A DNA stretch of 64,000 nt from AWTP1-13 sp050248715. GTDB lineage: Bacteria; Pseudomonadota; Alphaproteobacteria; Rhizobiales; Hyphomicrobiaceae. Below the pieces are notes generated by a model. The model worked only from the letters and a program-made list of their open reading frames with translations, had not been told where the DNA came from and ran no database searches. The position numbers and the translations under genes were made by a program. Shown piece after piece: positions 35,853 to 44,551 of the stretch (positions within the stretch are counted from its first letter, which is position 1; the number at the start of each line of letters is the position of its first letter). The stretch spans positions 1 to 64,000 of the forward strand of contig JBFWRV010000028.1 of assembly GCA_050248715.1 (NCBI GenBank). The letters run 5' to 3'.

Positions 35853-36902
35853 ATGAAGGCCTTTCGCGTTGCCGGGGCCGCCGCGGCGGCTGCGGCAGCT
35901 TTGCTCCTGGCCGCCCAGGGATCGAACGCGCAGCAGAACGTCCGTACGGCGACATCATGGCCCGGCGGCGTGCATTTGGAACAGTTTGCCCAGGGTTTCT
36001 CCAAGCAGGCAGACGCGCTGACGGGGGGCAAGGTCAAATTCCAGATCTTTCCGGCCGGCACGATCGGCAGTCCACTGAAAATCACCGAGGCCGTGCAGAA
36101 GAAGGTCGCCCCGGCCGGCCACACGTGGCCGGGCTACGACTGGGGCATCGACAAGGCCGGTGCGATCTTCGGCGGCTACGTCGGCTCGCCGCCCGCCGAG
36201 GCGCTGCTGCATTGGATCTACGCCGGCGGCGGCATAGAGCTGTGGAAGCAGTGGCGCCTGGAGAAGTTCGGCGTCGTCGGGATGCCCTGCGGCTCCCACT
36301 CCGATGAAATCCACATGCATTCGCGTAAGCCGGTTCGCACGCTGGACGACCTGAAAGGCCTCAAGCTGCGCACCTCCGGCGCCTGGGCCGAGGTTGCGAC
36401 CACGCTTGGCGCCTCCACCGTGATCCTGCCGGGCGGCGATGTCTATCCGGCACTCGAGCGCGGCGTCGTCGATGCCATCGAGTGGGGCACGCCGGGCATC
36501 AACCTGCCGCTGGGTTTCCACAAGGTCGCCAAGTACATCATCCTGCCGGGAGTTCATCAGCCGGGCGCCATCCAGGAATGCATCTTCGACAAGGCGCTCT
36601 GGGACGGGTTCGACGCGGTCACGCGCACGCAGATCGCGGCGGCTGCCAAGCAGGCAACCATCGAGTCGTGGATGAACGTCAACGTCATGGATGTGGACGC
36701 GCTCGAGAAGCTCAAGGCGGAGGGCGTCGAGTTCATCCGTGTCGACCAGTCCTACATCGACGGCGTCGCGAAGGCGACCCGCGAGTGGGAAGACAAGTAC
36801 ATTGCCGCGGATGGCGGCTGGTTCAAAAAGGTGGTCGAGCATCAACGTGCGTTCATGGCGCGATGGAAGCCCGCCAACACGTATCGAACCGAGTTCAAGT
36901 GA
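35853..36902 (+). CDS. dctP: TRAP transporter solute-binding protein (DctP family)
   Basis: A 349-residue periplasmic binding protein for an organic acid, the first gene of a complete TRAP importer. It has a strong ribosome site (GGAGG) seven bases ahead of the ATG and a signal peptide (residues 1-26, ending SNAQQ). Family segments include LKGLKLRTSGAWAEVATTLG (about 166-185), with the Arg that normally pairs with a ligand carboxylate, and GDVYPALERGVVDAIEWGTP (about 195-214). A stable hairpin follows its stop codon, which may keep binding-protein transcript in excess over the membrane genes. Confidence 0.93.
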   Translation: MKAFRVAGAAAAAAAALLLAAQGSNAQQNVRTATSWPGGVHLEQFAQGFSKQADALTGGKVKFQIFPAGTIGSPLKITEAVQKKVAPAGHTWPGYDWGIDKAGAIFGGYVGSPPAEALLHWIYAGGGIELWKQWRLEKFGVVGMPCGSHSDEIHMHSRKPVRTLDDLKGLKLRTSGAWAEVATTLGASTVILPGGDVYPALERGVVDAIEWGTPGINLPLGFHKVAKYIILPGVHQPGAIQECIFDKALWDGFDAVTRTQIAAAAKQATIESWMNVNVMDVDALEKLKAEGVEFIRVDQSYIDGVAKATREWEDKYIAADGGWFKKVVEHQRAFMARWKPANTYRTEFK

Positions 36903-36921
36903 GCTGAGCGACATGCATGCG

Positions 36922-36947
36922 GCCCCGTCCCGCTTTGCGGGCGGGGC
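36922..36947 (+). terminator. Hairpin between dctP and dctQ
   Basis: GCCCCGTCCCGC (36922-36933) pairs with GCGGGCGGGGC (36937-36947) across a TTT loop with one bulged T. It stands 20 bases after the dctP stop. With only a short, C-broken T-run it is more likely a partial terminator or mRNA-stabilising stem than a full stop. Confidence 0.6.
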
Positions 36948-36985
36948 TTCGTGCGCCTGAGGGGAAAGGAGCCTCCGGGGACACC

Positions 36986-37531
36986 ATGCGCGCACTTGTC
37001 CGGACGATGGATAGCGTGAGCTGGTTTTTCGGCGCCGTCGGTGCCGTGCTGGTCATCGTGCTGGTGACACTCATGCTCTACGACGTCGTCATGCGGTACG
37101 TGTTCAACGCGCCCACGATCTGGGGCAACGACGTCAACACGTGGCTGATGGGCACCTCCTTCGTGCTCTCCATCGCCTACGCCATGTCGACCGACAGCCA
37201 CGTGCGCGTCGATCTCCTGTATACAGACCAGAACCGCTCGCGCATGCGCCTGGTGGACCTGATCGGCCTGACCCTGATCGTGCTGCCGACGCTCGTGTGG
37301 GTCACCTGGGGCTTGGCGGGGCACTTCTTGGAGGCCTACCGCATCGGCGAGCGCTCCGGCTCCGGCGGCTGGAATCCGATCGTGTGGCCGTTCAAGCTCA
37401 TCATCTTCGTGGGCTTCGCTTTGTTCACCCTCCAAACCGTCGCGGAGATTCTCAAGCGCGCGGCGGTCTTGCTCGGCCGGCCGCTCGATGCTCCGACGGC
37501 CGATGCCGACAGGCTGGAGCATGGCCTCTAG
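36986..37531 (+). CDS. dctQ: TRAP transporter small permease (DctQ family)
   Basis: A 181-residue four-helix inner-membrane protein, the small subunit of the TRAP importer. It has the family signature around LYDVVMRYVFNAPTIWGND (about 31-49) and helices at about 10-30, 50-68, 85-108 and 130-150. The ATG at 36986 is preceded by AAAGGAG. The frame is open upstream to 36917 but without protein-like sequence. Confidence 0.9.
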   Translation: MRALVRTMDSVSWFFGAVGAVLVIVLVTLMLYDVVMRYVFNAPTIWGNDVNTWLMGTSFVLSIAYAMSTDSHVRVDLLYTDQNRSRMRLVDLIGLTLIVLPTLVWVTWGLAGHFLEAYRIGERSGSGGWNPIVWPFKLIIFVGFALFTLQTVAEILKRAAVLLGRPLDAPTADADRLEHGL

Positions 37532-37578
37532 CGCCCGCAAGGCAACGTCGCCTCCGCCACCCCCGGAAAGACCCGCCG

Positions 37579-38898
37579 ATGTCCTCCCTGTGGATGTTTC
37601 CCGCCCTCATCGTCGCCATCCTGACCGGGTTTCCCGTTGCCCTGGCCATGCTGGCGCTGGCGGTGATCTTCGGTCTCCAGTCCTTTGGGCTGGTCGGGCT
37701 GCAGTACCAGTTCATCCAAAAGATCGAGGAGGTGGCGACGGCGCAGGTGCTGGCCGCGGTTCCGCTCTTCATCTTCATGGGCGCGATGTTCGAGGCATCC
37801 GGCATCGCCTCGCGCCTCTTCGATGCCATCCATCTGTGGACGCGTCGCGTGCCGGGCGGGCTCGCGGTCGGCACCGTCATCATGTGCGTGATCTTTGCGG
37901 CGACCAGCGGCGTCGTCGGCGCCACCGAGACGGTGGTGGGGCTCCTCGCGATTCCCGCCATGCTCAAGTACAACTACTCCAAGAGCCTCATCTCCGGCAC
38001 GATCTGCGCCGGCGGCTCGCTCGGCACCATCATTCCGCCCTCGGTTCTTGCCGTCGTCATCGGCCCGGTCGCAAACGCCTCGGTCGGCAGCATTCTGCTC
38101 GGCATGTTCGTTCCGGGCTTCATGCTGGCCATCGCCTACATCATCTACATCGTGACGCTCTGCAGCTTCGCGCCCGCGGCGGGCCCGCGCATCCCGCGCG
38201 CGCCCGACGAGCCGTCGCTGGGCGAGAAGCTGGTCCTGACCAGCAAGGTCCTCGTTCCCCCCGTCGTCGTCATCATCGCCGTCCTGGGCTCGATGATGGC
38301 GGGCATCGCCACACCTACCGAGGCCTCGGCGACGGGGGCGCTCGGCACGGTCATCCTGGCCTTGGCTTACCGGCGGTTGTCGTGGGCGGTGCTGGTCGAT
38401 TCCACCATGCGCACGGTGCGCATCACGGCGATGATCCTGACCATCGTCGTGTGCGGGCAGTTGTTTGCGGCCGTGTTCGTCGGCTCCGGTGGGCTCGAAG
38501 CGCTGCAGCAGTTCCTGCGCGCCTTCGGGGTGGGGCGGTGGGAGCTGCTGGCCATCGTGCTGTTCATCGTCTTCCTCGCCGGCTTCATGCTCGAGCCGCT
38601 GGTCATCATCCTGATGGTGGTGCCGCTCACCATGCCGCTGATCGAGGCGGCGGGCTTCGACAAGGTTTGGTTCTGTGTGCTGTTCCTCGTCATGCTGCAG
38701 ACCGGCTACCTCACGCCGCCGATGGCGCCGTCAATCTTCTACCTGCGTGGCATCGCCCCGCCGGAGATCACCCTGCGTCACATGTACATCGGCATCTGGC
38801 CCTTCATCGCGCTGCAACTCCTCGTCGTCGGATTGCTCGTCACCTTCCCGCGTCTCGTCACATGGCTGCCCGAGCTGGTGCTGACCGGCGCTCGCTGA
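37579..38898 (+). CDS. dctM: TRAP transporter large permease (DctM family)
   Basis: A 439-residue channel subunit with about twelve helices that couples solute import to a sodium gradient. Typical sequences are GFPVALAMLALAVIFG near the start, AQVLAAVPLFIFMGAMFEAS (about 53-72), GGSLGTIIPPSVLAVVIGPV (about 149-168) and the mirrored motif PPMAPSIFYLRGIAP near the C-terminus. It starts 47 bp after dctQ and ends the operon. Confidence 0.94.
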   Translation: MSSLWMFPALIVAILTGFPVALAMLALAVIFGLQSFGLVGLQYQFIQKIEEVATAQVLAAVPLFIFMGAMFEASGIASRLFDAIHLWTRRVPGGLAVGTVIMCVIFAATSGVVGATETVVGLLAIPAMLKYNYSKSLISGTICAGGSLGTIIPPSVLAVVIGPVANASVGSILLGMFVPGFMLAIAYIIYIVTLCSFAPAAGPRIPRAPDEPSLGEKLVLTSKVLVPPVVVIIAVLGSMMAGIATPTEASATGALGTVILALAYRRLSWAVLVDSTMRTVRITAMILTIVVCGQLFAAVFVGSGGLEALQQFLRAFGVGRWELLAIVLFIVFLAGFMLEPLVIILMVVPLTMPLIEAAGFDKVWFCVLFLVMLQTGYLTPPMAPSIFYLRGIAPPEITLRHMYIGIWPFIALQLLVVGLLVTFPRLVTWLPELVLTGAR

Positions 38899-39109
38899 CC
38901 GCGGTGCAGGCTTGCCACCATCCATCGCCATGCAACCCCCGTACGGCCCCGCCTCTCGCGAGCTCCGGGTCCCAATCACGTGTCTGCCGGCTTGGCCTTA
39001 GCCGCAGCCAGCCGAAACCGGACCCGGACGGGCTCGACGGCCAGTTGCGTGGGCGTGGCCGGCTGCCTAGCTTTGCTGCATCGCCGCTCATCAGTTGCGG
39101 GAGAGCCCC

Positions 39110-39628
39110 ATGCCGCACCGCATCGAGATCATCGAGGCCGACATCACGACGCTCGACGTCGATGCCATCGTCAACGCTGCCAATACAAGCTTGCTGGGTG
39201 GTGGCGGCGTCGACGGTGCCATCCACCGGGCAGCGGGCCCCGAACTGCTTGCCGAATGCCGCGCGCTCGGCGGCTGCAGGACGGGCGAGGCCAAGATGAC
39301 GCGCGGCTACCGCCTCAAGGCTCGGTACGTCATCCACACCGTTGGTCCGGTCTGGCAGGGCGGCAGCGCCGGCGAAGCGGAGCTCCTCGTCAATGCCTAC
39401 GCCAACTCGTTCGCGCTTGCGCACGCGCACGGTCTCGCCTCGATTGCGTTCCCGGCAATATCGACGGGCGTCTATGGCTATCCGTCCGAGGAGGCGGCGA
39501 AAATCGCCGTCGGCACCATCCTGGGCCAGCTGCGCGGGGCGGACCAGGTATCGCGCGTGACCTTCTGCTGCTTTGGCGCGCTGTCCCACGCCTGCCACGA
39601 ACGCGCATTGCACGCGCAACGGGCATGA
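39110..39628 (+). CDS. Macro-domain protein (O-acetyl-ADP-ribose deacetylase, YmdB-like)
   Basis: A 172-residue single macro domain, likely hydrolysing O-acetyl-ADP-ribose or ADP-ribose esters. The ligand-binding signature VNAANTSLLGGGGVDGAIHR is at residues 19-38, TVGPVWQGG at about 78 and FPAISTGVYGYPSEEAA at about 115-131. The ATG at 39110 follows GGGAGAG; an upstream TTG at 39095 is less likely. It is a single gene, 211 bp after dctM. Confidence 0.93.
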   Translation: MPHRIEIIEADITTLDVDAIVNAANTSLLGGGGVDGAIHRAAGPELLAECRALGGCRTGEAKMTRGYRLKARYVIHTVGPVWQGGSAGEAELLVNAYANSFALAHAHGLASIAFPAISTGVYGYPSEEAAKIAVGTILGQLRGADQVSRVTFCCFGALSHACHERALHAQRA

Positions 39629-39988
39629 ATTGCCCGCGGCGTTGCGCGATGATGCGGCAATGTTAACTGTCTTTCACGCTTGCATTGTATCCGGCATACT
39701 CGCTCATGTGCATTATGGACTGCGTGCTCAACGGGTTCCCCCTACCGCACCCGCGCAGGCGTTGGCGCGACGGAGTGGTGGCCGGGGTCGCCCGGGTTCG
39801 TCATCGCAGATTTATGCTCAGAGCCAGGAAATGCCCCAATCGCGCCGACAAAGCGCCAGCTTGGAAGGCGATTGTGGCAGCGGGGAAGGTGCTTCGGCGT
39901 GCCCCGCTCCGAGTGTTGCGACCACCCCGGGTTGGGATGAGCGCCAGGAGCGTGCGGCGGGCCAGAGTGGGTGCGGAGGCTGAGAGAG
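39629..39988. other. Spacer upstream of the 1098-residue protein
   Basis: No gene or repeat that I recognise in these 360 bases; short frames on both strands do not resemble proteins. The last 15 bases hold GAGAGAG, the ribosome site of the next gene. Confidence 0.4.
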
Positions 39989-42900
39989 ATGGGTTTGGAT
40001 ATCAAGGCGGCGGTTGACGCAATCGTCGTCTTCGCGAACCAGAACTACCTCTATCTGCTGGCTGGGCTGGCACTGTTGCTGCTGTTCGGCAGCAACCGCA
40101 TCCGCCACAGCGTCGAGAAAGCGCTGACCGACAACTGGCAGTTGACCCTATTGGCCTCCACCGGCATCGCCCTGTCGCTGGCCTCCGCCTACACGACCTT
40201 CGACGGGCTGCGCAATTTCACCAGCGCCCCCCTGCTGTCGGTGTTCATTTCGTTCGGCATCCAGGGCGTGATGCTGATCGTCGCCTGGCTGATCGGCGAG
40301 AGCTTCGCCGTGGGCATGAACCAGCGCGCCGATAGCGGCCGGCGCCCACGCCTGATGGATGCGGTGGTCGGCATGCTGCTCGGCGTGGCGCTGGTGGGGG
40401 CCGTCTTCTATTGGGTCCTGCACCGCTACGACGCTGTCAGCCTCACCGGTTCCGGCTTCAAGGCGGACGCATCGCGGTTCGCCGACGTGACCGTCTATTT
40501 CGTCATCGCGCTCCTCCTCTTCGGCATGCTGGCGTTCGGCTTCCGGCGCGGCGGCGACATCTCGACGCCCTATGTGCAGAGCTTCCGCCTGATCGTGAAG
40601 AATTCCGTGCTGTGGGTGATGTTCCTGGCCTCCATGGGGGCCTCGGTGTTCTTCTCCTTCGATTCCCACTTCAACGCCATCTTCCCGTCCGAGGCGCGCA
40701 AGCGCGCCGCCGAGATCCGCTCCACCGCCCAGATCGGCGCCGTCGTCTCCGACATCGGCGCCTTGGCGCAAAAGCGCCAGATCGAGGAAGCCGAGCGTCT
40801 GTTCGAGACCGAGGGTTGGAAGGCCTATGACCGGCAGCTGACCGAGCTGACGCACGCGGCGCAGGGCGCGCAGGGCGAGATCGAGAGATACTACATCCAG
40901 CAGATGGAGGACCGCCGCCGCGCCGTCGCCCAGCAGCAGGAGCGCATCGCCACTGCGCAGAGCGGGCAGGCCGGCCTCGCCATCAAGAAGACATCGATCG
41001 TGGAGGAGCTCTCTCGGCTGAAGGCCGAGCGTCCTGGCCTCGCGGCTGAGTACAACGAGCACAAGGCCGAGCTCGACGCCAAGGCCAAGGAGATCGACGC
41101 CAAGCGGGTGGAGGGGCTTGCCGAGGACCGCGGCGTGGAAGGCACGCTGAAGCAGGGCAAGGGCCCGGTCTACCGCCAGCGCATGGCCGAGCTCACGACC
41201 CTGCAGGACCAGTACAAGATCAAGCAAGAGCGGACGAAGGACGCGCAGAAGCGCCTTGTCACGGTGGAATCGCGCATAGCCCAGATTGAGCGCGAGCTCT
41301 CCACCATCGACGGCGACCTCGCCAAGCTCAAGGGCGAGACGCAGACCGCCGAGCAGCGCATCAAGGCCGCCGAGACGGCCAACAGCGACGGCGACGGCGA
41401 GAAGCTCGACCCCGCGCGCGTGCTGCCCGCCTTCGAGCGCGCCCGGGCCGCTTTCCGCCAGCAGCCCGACACCGAGCGGCTGGCAACCCTGCAGCTGCAG
41501 TGCACACATCTTACCAATGCGATGACGGGCACGCCCGCGACCAAGGACAAGGTGCGCGCCATCGACTGCGATCCGAGGCAGGCCGCCGAGGCCGCCTCGC
41601 GCGTGTTCGCGCTCAACGCCGGCCTCGTCGCGTTCCACAACGGCTGCGCCGGCGGCGACAAGCTTGCCAAGCTGACGACAACCGATGCGCTGCTGGGCTT
41701 CGGCCGTAGGTGCCTGCAGGACTCGGGGCTGATCAGCACCGACTCCGCCGACATCGGCAGCCGGCTCTCGGCCATCGACATGAATCGTGATGACAAGGCC
41801 CACCGCTTCGTCGTCACGTGGAACGCCATGTTGGACGGCAACCGCCTTGCCTACCTAGCGCTGATCCTGGCGATCGGTGTGGACTCGCTGGTCTTCATGT
41901 CCGGCCTGTTCGGAGCCCAGGCGCTGCGCTCGCCGCTCTCGGACGTGCCGAGCCCCAAGGCGCGCAGCGCCCATCAGCTCGATGCCATCATCGAGGCGGC
42001 GCTGCTGCCCGACATCTTCAGGAATGCCCGCCTGGCCTTGCGCGCCATGCACCCCCGCCAGCCCATCGACGGCTTCACCAACGAGGTACGCCTCGACGAG
42101 CTCGATCCCGACAGCGCGCTGCAGGTCCGCGATGTCCTGAACGCAGGCGCCACCATCGGCGCCGTGCGCGAGACAGAGACGCGCGGGCACTACCTGGTAC
42201 GCTCCGAGCTGCACACGTTCCTGTCGGACGTCGTCAAGCGGGAGCTGAAGCGCAAGCCGGAGGAGACCGAGCGCGGGCTGGAGCTCGACCGCCTCGAGAA
42301 GCGTATCCGCGAAGCGTTGATGCCGCACGTGCTGGAGACCGCTGACGCGGTGCTGCATCACCTGCATCCCATCGACGAGGTGCGCGGCTTCACCTCCGAG
42401 GTGTTCCTGAACGAGGTCGACCCGGAGCATCTGCGCCCCGTCCGCAACCTACTGACTGCCGGCGTCAGCCTTCGCGTGGTCGCGCGCGACCGCAACAACG
42501 AGTCGGGCTACCTGATCCATGCTGACCTCTACGCCACGCTCGCCCGCATCCGCGCCCGCGAGCTGGCGATCAGCCATCAGCTGGCCCGCAAGCCGGCGCT
42601 GTGGGGCGGCCAGCTCGGGCATGCGGCCTTGACCGATGGCCGGGCCGGGCCCCGCGGCTACGACCGAGCCGAGCGCCTGCTCATCAACAGCCGCGCCCAT
42701 GAGCCGGCGCCGGTGCAGACCCCGGTGGAGGACGAGCTGCGTGCACAGATAGAGGAAACGCTCGTCGGCGCGCTGGGGCTCAGCGTTGCCTCGCTGCGTC
42801 GGGTTGCCGATCCGGCGATCGCCGGCCAAGCCGTCAGCGCCGCGATCGCGCTCCGGCGCCAGGCACCCTCGCACCACGGGCTCAACGAGCAGCTTAAGCT

Positions 42901-43285
42901 GGTCGAGAGCGAGAACAACAGAGCCCTGGAGCAGGCCATGAGTGCGCTGGCGCAGCACTACGCCAACGATCAGCGCGCGCTCGACCTCCTCAATGACGCG
43001 GCGGCGGAGATCGGAAAGCTGTTGCCGGCGCTGATCCTGCTGCCCGAGGGCGGCCTGTTCGATCGTCTCGTCGGCGCGCTCGAGGACGCCCAGTCCGACG
43101 GGCAGCTCAGCGGCGACGAGGACCTGTTGCTCAAGCGGCTGCGCAAGCTCAAGGACGATCTCGACCGCATGGACTGGTCGGATCAGGTCGCCTGGAACCG
43201 CGTGCACCGACAGATCGAGCACCTGAACGAAGCCGGCCGCGCGGTATCGGTGGAAGCCGCGCAGAGCGGCGGCAAGCTGCACTAG
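39989..43285 (+). CDS. Large membrane and coiled-coil protein with a duplicated C-terminal domain, unknown function
   Basis: A 1098-residue protein I do not recognise. Six membrane segments occupy residues about 15-220; a long coiled coil (about 235-470, rich in Glu, Lys, Arg and Gln) follows; then a region with several Cys (about 505-585) and a seventh membrane segment (about 620-643). After this comes a domain present twice, residues about 673-754 and 777-858, sharing the pattern HP…G-FT-EV-L-E-DP…VR--L-AG followed by Y-L…L---L. The C-terminal 240 residues are helical. The layout suggests an envelope-spanning sensor or scaffold, but this is only inference. Codon use matches its neighbours and no partner gene is evident. 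Confidence 0.85.
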   Translation: MGLDIKAAVDAIVVFANQNYLYLLAGLALLLLFGSNRIRHSVEKALTDNWQLTLLASTGIALSLASAYTTFDGLRNFTSAPLLSVFISFGIQGVMLIVAWLIGESFAVGMNQRADSGRRPRLMDAVVGMLLGVALVGAVFYWVLHRYDAVSLTGSGFKADASRFADVTVYFVIALLLFGMLAFGFRRGGDISTPYVQSFRLIVKNSVLWVMFLASMGASVFFSFDSHFNAIFPSEARKRAAEIRSTAQIGAVVSDIGALAQKRQIEEAERLFETEGWKAYDRQLTELTHAAQGAQGEIERYYIQQMEDRRRAVAQQQERIATAQSGQAGLAIKKTSIVEELSRLKAERPGLAAEYNEHKAELDAKAKEIDAKRVEGLAEDRGVEGTLKQGKGPVYRQRMAELTTLQDQYKIKQERTKDAQKRLVTVESRIAQIERELSTIDGDLAKLKGETQTAEQRIKAAETANSDGDGEKLDPARVLPAFERARAAFRQQPDTERLATLQLQCTHLTNAMTGTPATKDKVRAIDCDPRQAAEAASRVFALNAGLVAFHNGCAGGDKLAKLTTTDALLGFGRRCLQDSGLISTDSADIGSRLSAIDMNRDDKAHRFVVTWNAMLDGNRLAYLALILAIGVDSLVFMSGLFGAQALRSPLSDVPSPKARSAHQLDAIIEAALLPDIFRNARLALRAMHPRQPIDGFTNEVRLDELDPDSALQVRDVLNAGATIGAVRETETRGHYLVRSELHTFLSDVVKRELKRKPEETERGLELDRLEKRIREALMPHVLETADAVLHHLHPIDEVRGFTSEVFLNEVDPEHLRPVRNLLTAGVSLRVVARDRNNESGYLIHADLYATLARIRARELAISHQLARKPALWGGQLGHAALTDGRAGPRGYDRAERLLINSRAHEPAPVQTPVEDELRAQIEETLVGALGLSVASLRRVADPAIAGQAVSAAIALRRQAPSHHGLNEQLKLVESENNRALEQAMSALAQHYANDQRALDLLNDAAAEIGKLLPALILLPEGGLFDRLVGALEDAQSDGQLSGDEDLLLKRLRKLKDDLDRMDWSDQVAWNRVHRQIEHLNEAGRAVSVEAAQSGGKLH

Positions 43286-43323
43286 CTAGGCAAGCAGGTT
43301 CGGATCACTCGGCCCGTTGTCAT

Positions 43324-43354
43324 CCCGCAATTTCGCGTCGGCGAAATATTCGGG
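43324..43354. terminator. Palindrome between convergent genes
   Basis: ATTTCGC (43330-43336) pairs with GCGAAAT (43341-43347), and the outer CCCG and CGGG (43324-43327 and 43351-43354) can also pair. It lies between the ends of the large membrane protein gene and the rhodanese gene and may serve both strands, or be a REP-type repeat. Confidence 0.5.
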
Positions 43355-43390
43355 AGCCAAAGCCCGACGCCGCGACCTGAAACGTCGAGA

Positions 43391-43810
43391 CTACTTCTTG
43401 CCTTCGCCAGGCTCGGTCGGGCCGCCTGCATCCTTCCAGGCCTTGAAGCCGCCGATGATGTGCGCCACCGGCTTCAAGCCCATGTCCTGGGCGGTTTTGG
43501 CGGCAAGCGCCGAGCGCAGTCCGCCGGCGCAGAAGAACACGAACTTCCTGTCCTCGCCGAACTTCTCCTTGTAGTAGGGGCTTTCGGGGTCGATCCAGAA
43601 CTCCAGCATGCCGCGCGTCACGTTGAAGGTGCCCGGCACCTTGCCGTCGCGCTCCCGCTCGCGCGGGTCACGCAGGTCGACCAGCACGACGTCGTCCCGC
43701 CCCGCCAGCTTGACGGCCTCGGCCGCCTCCAGCTCCTCGATCTCGCGCTTGGCGGCCTCCACCATCGACTTCACGCTCTTGGTTATCTTTTGCGGCACCG
43801 TATCCTCCAT
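43391..43810 (-). CDS. Rhodanese-domain sulfurtransferase
   Basis: A 139-residue single rhodanese domain that carries sulfur as a persulfide. LVDLRDPRERERDGKVPGTF (about 43-62) and the active-site loop FFCAGGLRSALAA with Cys94 are clear, and GFKAWKDAGGP ends the domain. The N-terminal 30 residues form a charged helix. The start at 43810 fits the family; the frame runs far upstream only as antisense of other genes. It could serve sulfur handling alongside the sulfatases and cystathionine lyase. Confidence 0.92.
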   Translation of the reverse strand: MEDTVPQKITKSVKSMVEAAKREIEELEAAEAVKLAGRDDVVLVDLRDPRERERDGKVPGTFNVTRGMLEFWIDPESPYYKEKFGEDRKFVFFCAGGLRSALAAKTAQDMGLKPVAHIIGGFKAWKDAGGPTEPGEGKK

Positions 43811-43939
43811 CTTCGCTTGGCGGGGCGGGTGCAGGCCGGCAGCGACCGGCACCTTGCTCGGTGCCAGTCCTACGCCAGACGCCGCGCCACCGCCATGTTT
43901 TGATGGCTGTGTGGCAATGGAATCTGATAGCAGAGAGCC

Positions 43940-44395
43940 ATGCTCGCTCGCAGTATCGCCCCGGCGGTCTTCCTTGTGCTGGCAGCCTGCTCGGCGGCCG
44001 TGCCCGGCTATACGCCGCCGCCCCTGAAGGAAAGCGCCAGCCGGCTCGCCAAGCCGCTCGAGAGCGGCGACATGCGCGAGGGCCGCTACGAGATGAGCAG
44101 CACCGAGAAGGCGATGGACTGCAAGCGCATCACGGGCTCGATGCAGATCACCATGTCGCGCCTGCGGGACGGCTTCGTGCGCCAGGAGCCCTCGGCCGCC
44201 GCCTCCGCGGCGCAAAGCTTGGGCTCGCCGATGTTCGGCGGCTCGGGCGTGGGCGCGGACCGCCAGGCCGTCTATGCCCGCGAGCGTGCCAAGCTCGACG
44301 CCTATAACGACGAGCTCGCCGCCAAGGGCTGCAGGCCGCTCGATATCGAAGCCGAGCTCGCCCGCACCCCCGACCCTCCGGGCACGCGCTACTGA
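43940..44395 (+). CDS. Lipoprotein of unknown function
   Basis: A 151-residue protein with a lipobox LVLAAC (Cys at residue 17), followed by a Pro-rich tether and a helical domain with two Cys (about residues 61 and 131) that may pair. The segment TEKAMDCKRITGSMQITMSR recurs in small alphaproteobacterial lipoproteins, but no function is known. It is divergent from the rhodanese gene by about 130 bp and lies 157 bp before metC. Confidence 0.7.
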   Translation: MLARSIAPAVFLVLAACSAAVPGYTPPPLKESASRLAKPLESGDMREGRYEMSSTEKAMDCKRITGSMQITMSRLRDGFVRQEPSAAASAAQSLGSPMFGGSGVGADRQAVYARERAKLDAYNDELAAKGCRPLDIEAELARTPDPPGTRY

Positions 44396-44551
44396 GGCGC
44401 GGCATCGCGCATCCCCTGCCGCACTTGTCATGGCGCCCGGATGTGCCAAACTCGCCCGCCCGCCTGACGCAGCAAGCCCCTTCCGATCCACATCTTGTGA
44501 CTTCGCCGGGACCGTTGCCTCGTGCCGGGCTGCGCAGCGCAACGTCGGGAG

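Noticed and set aside
44396..44551. Possible SAM riboswitch upstream of metC
   Set aside because: I searched by eye for SAM-II-like conserved segments and found none.
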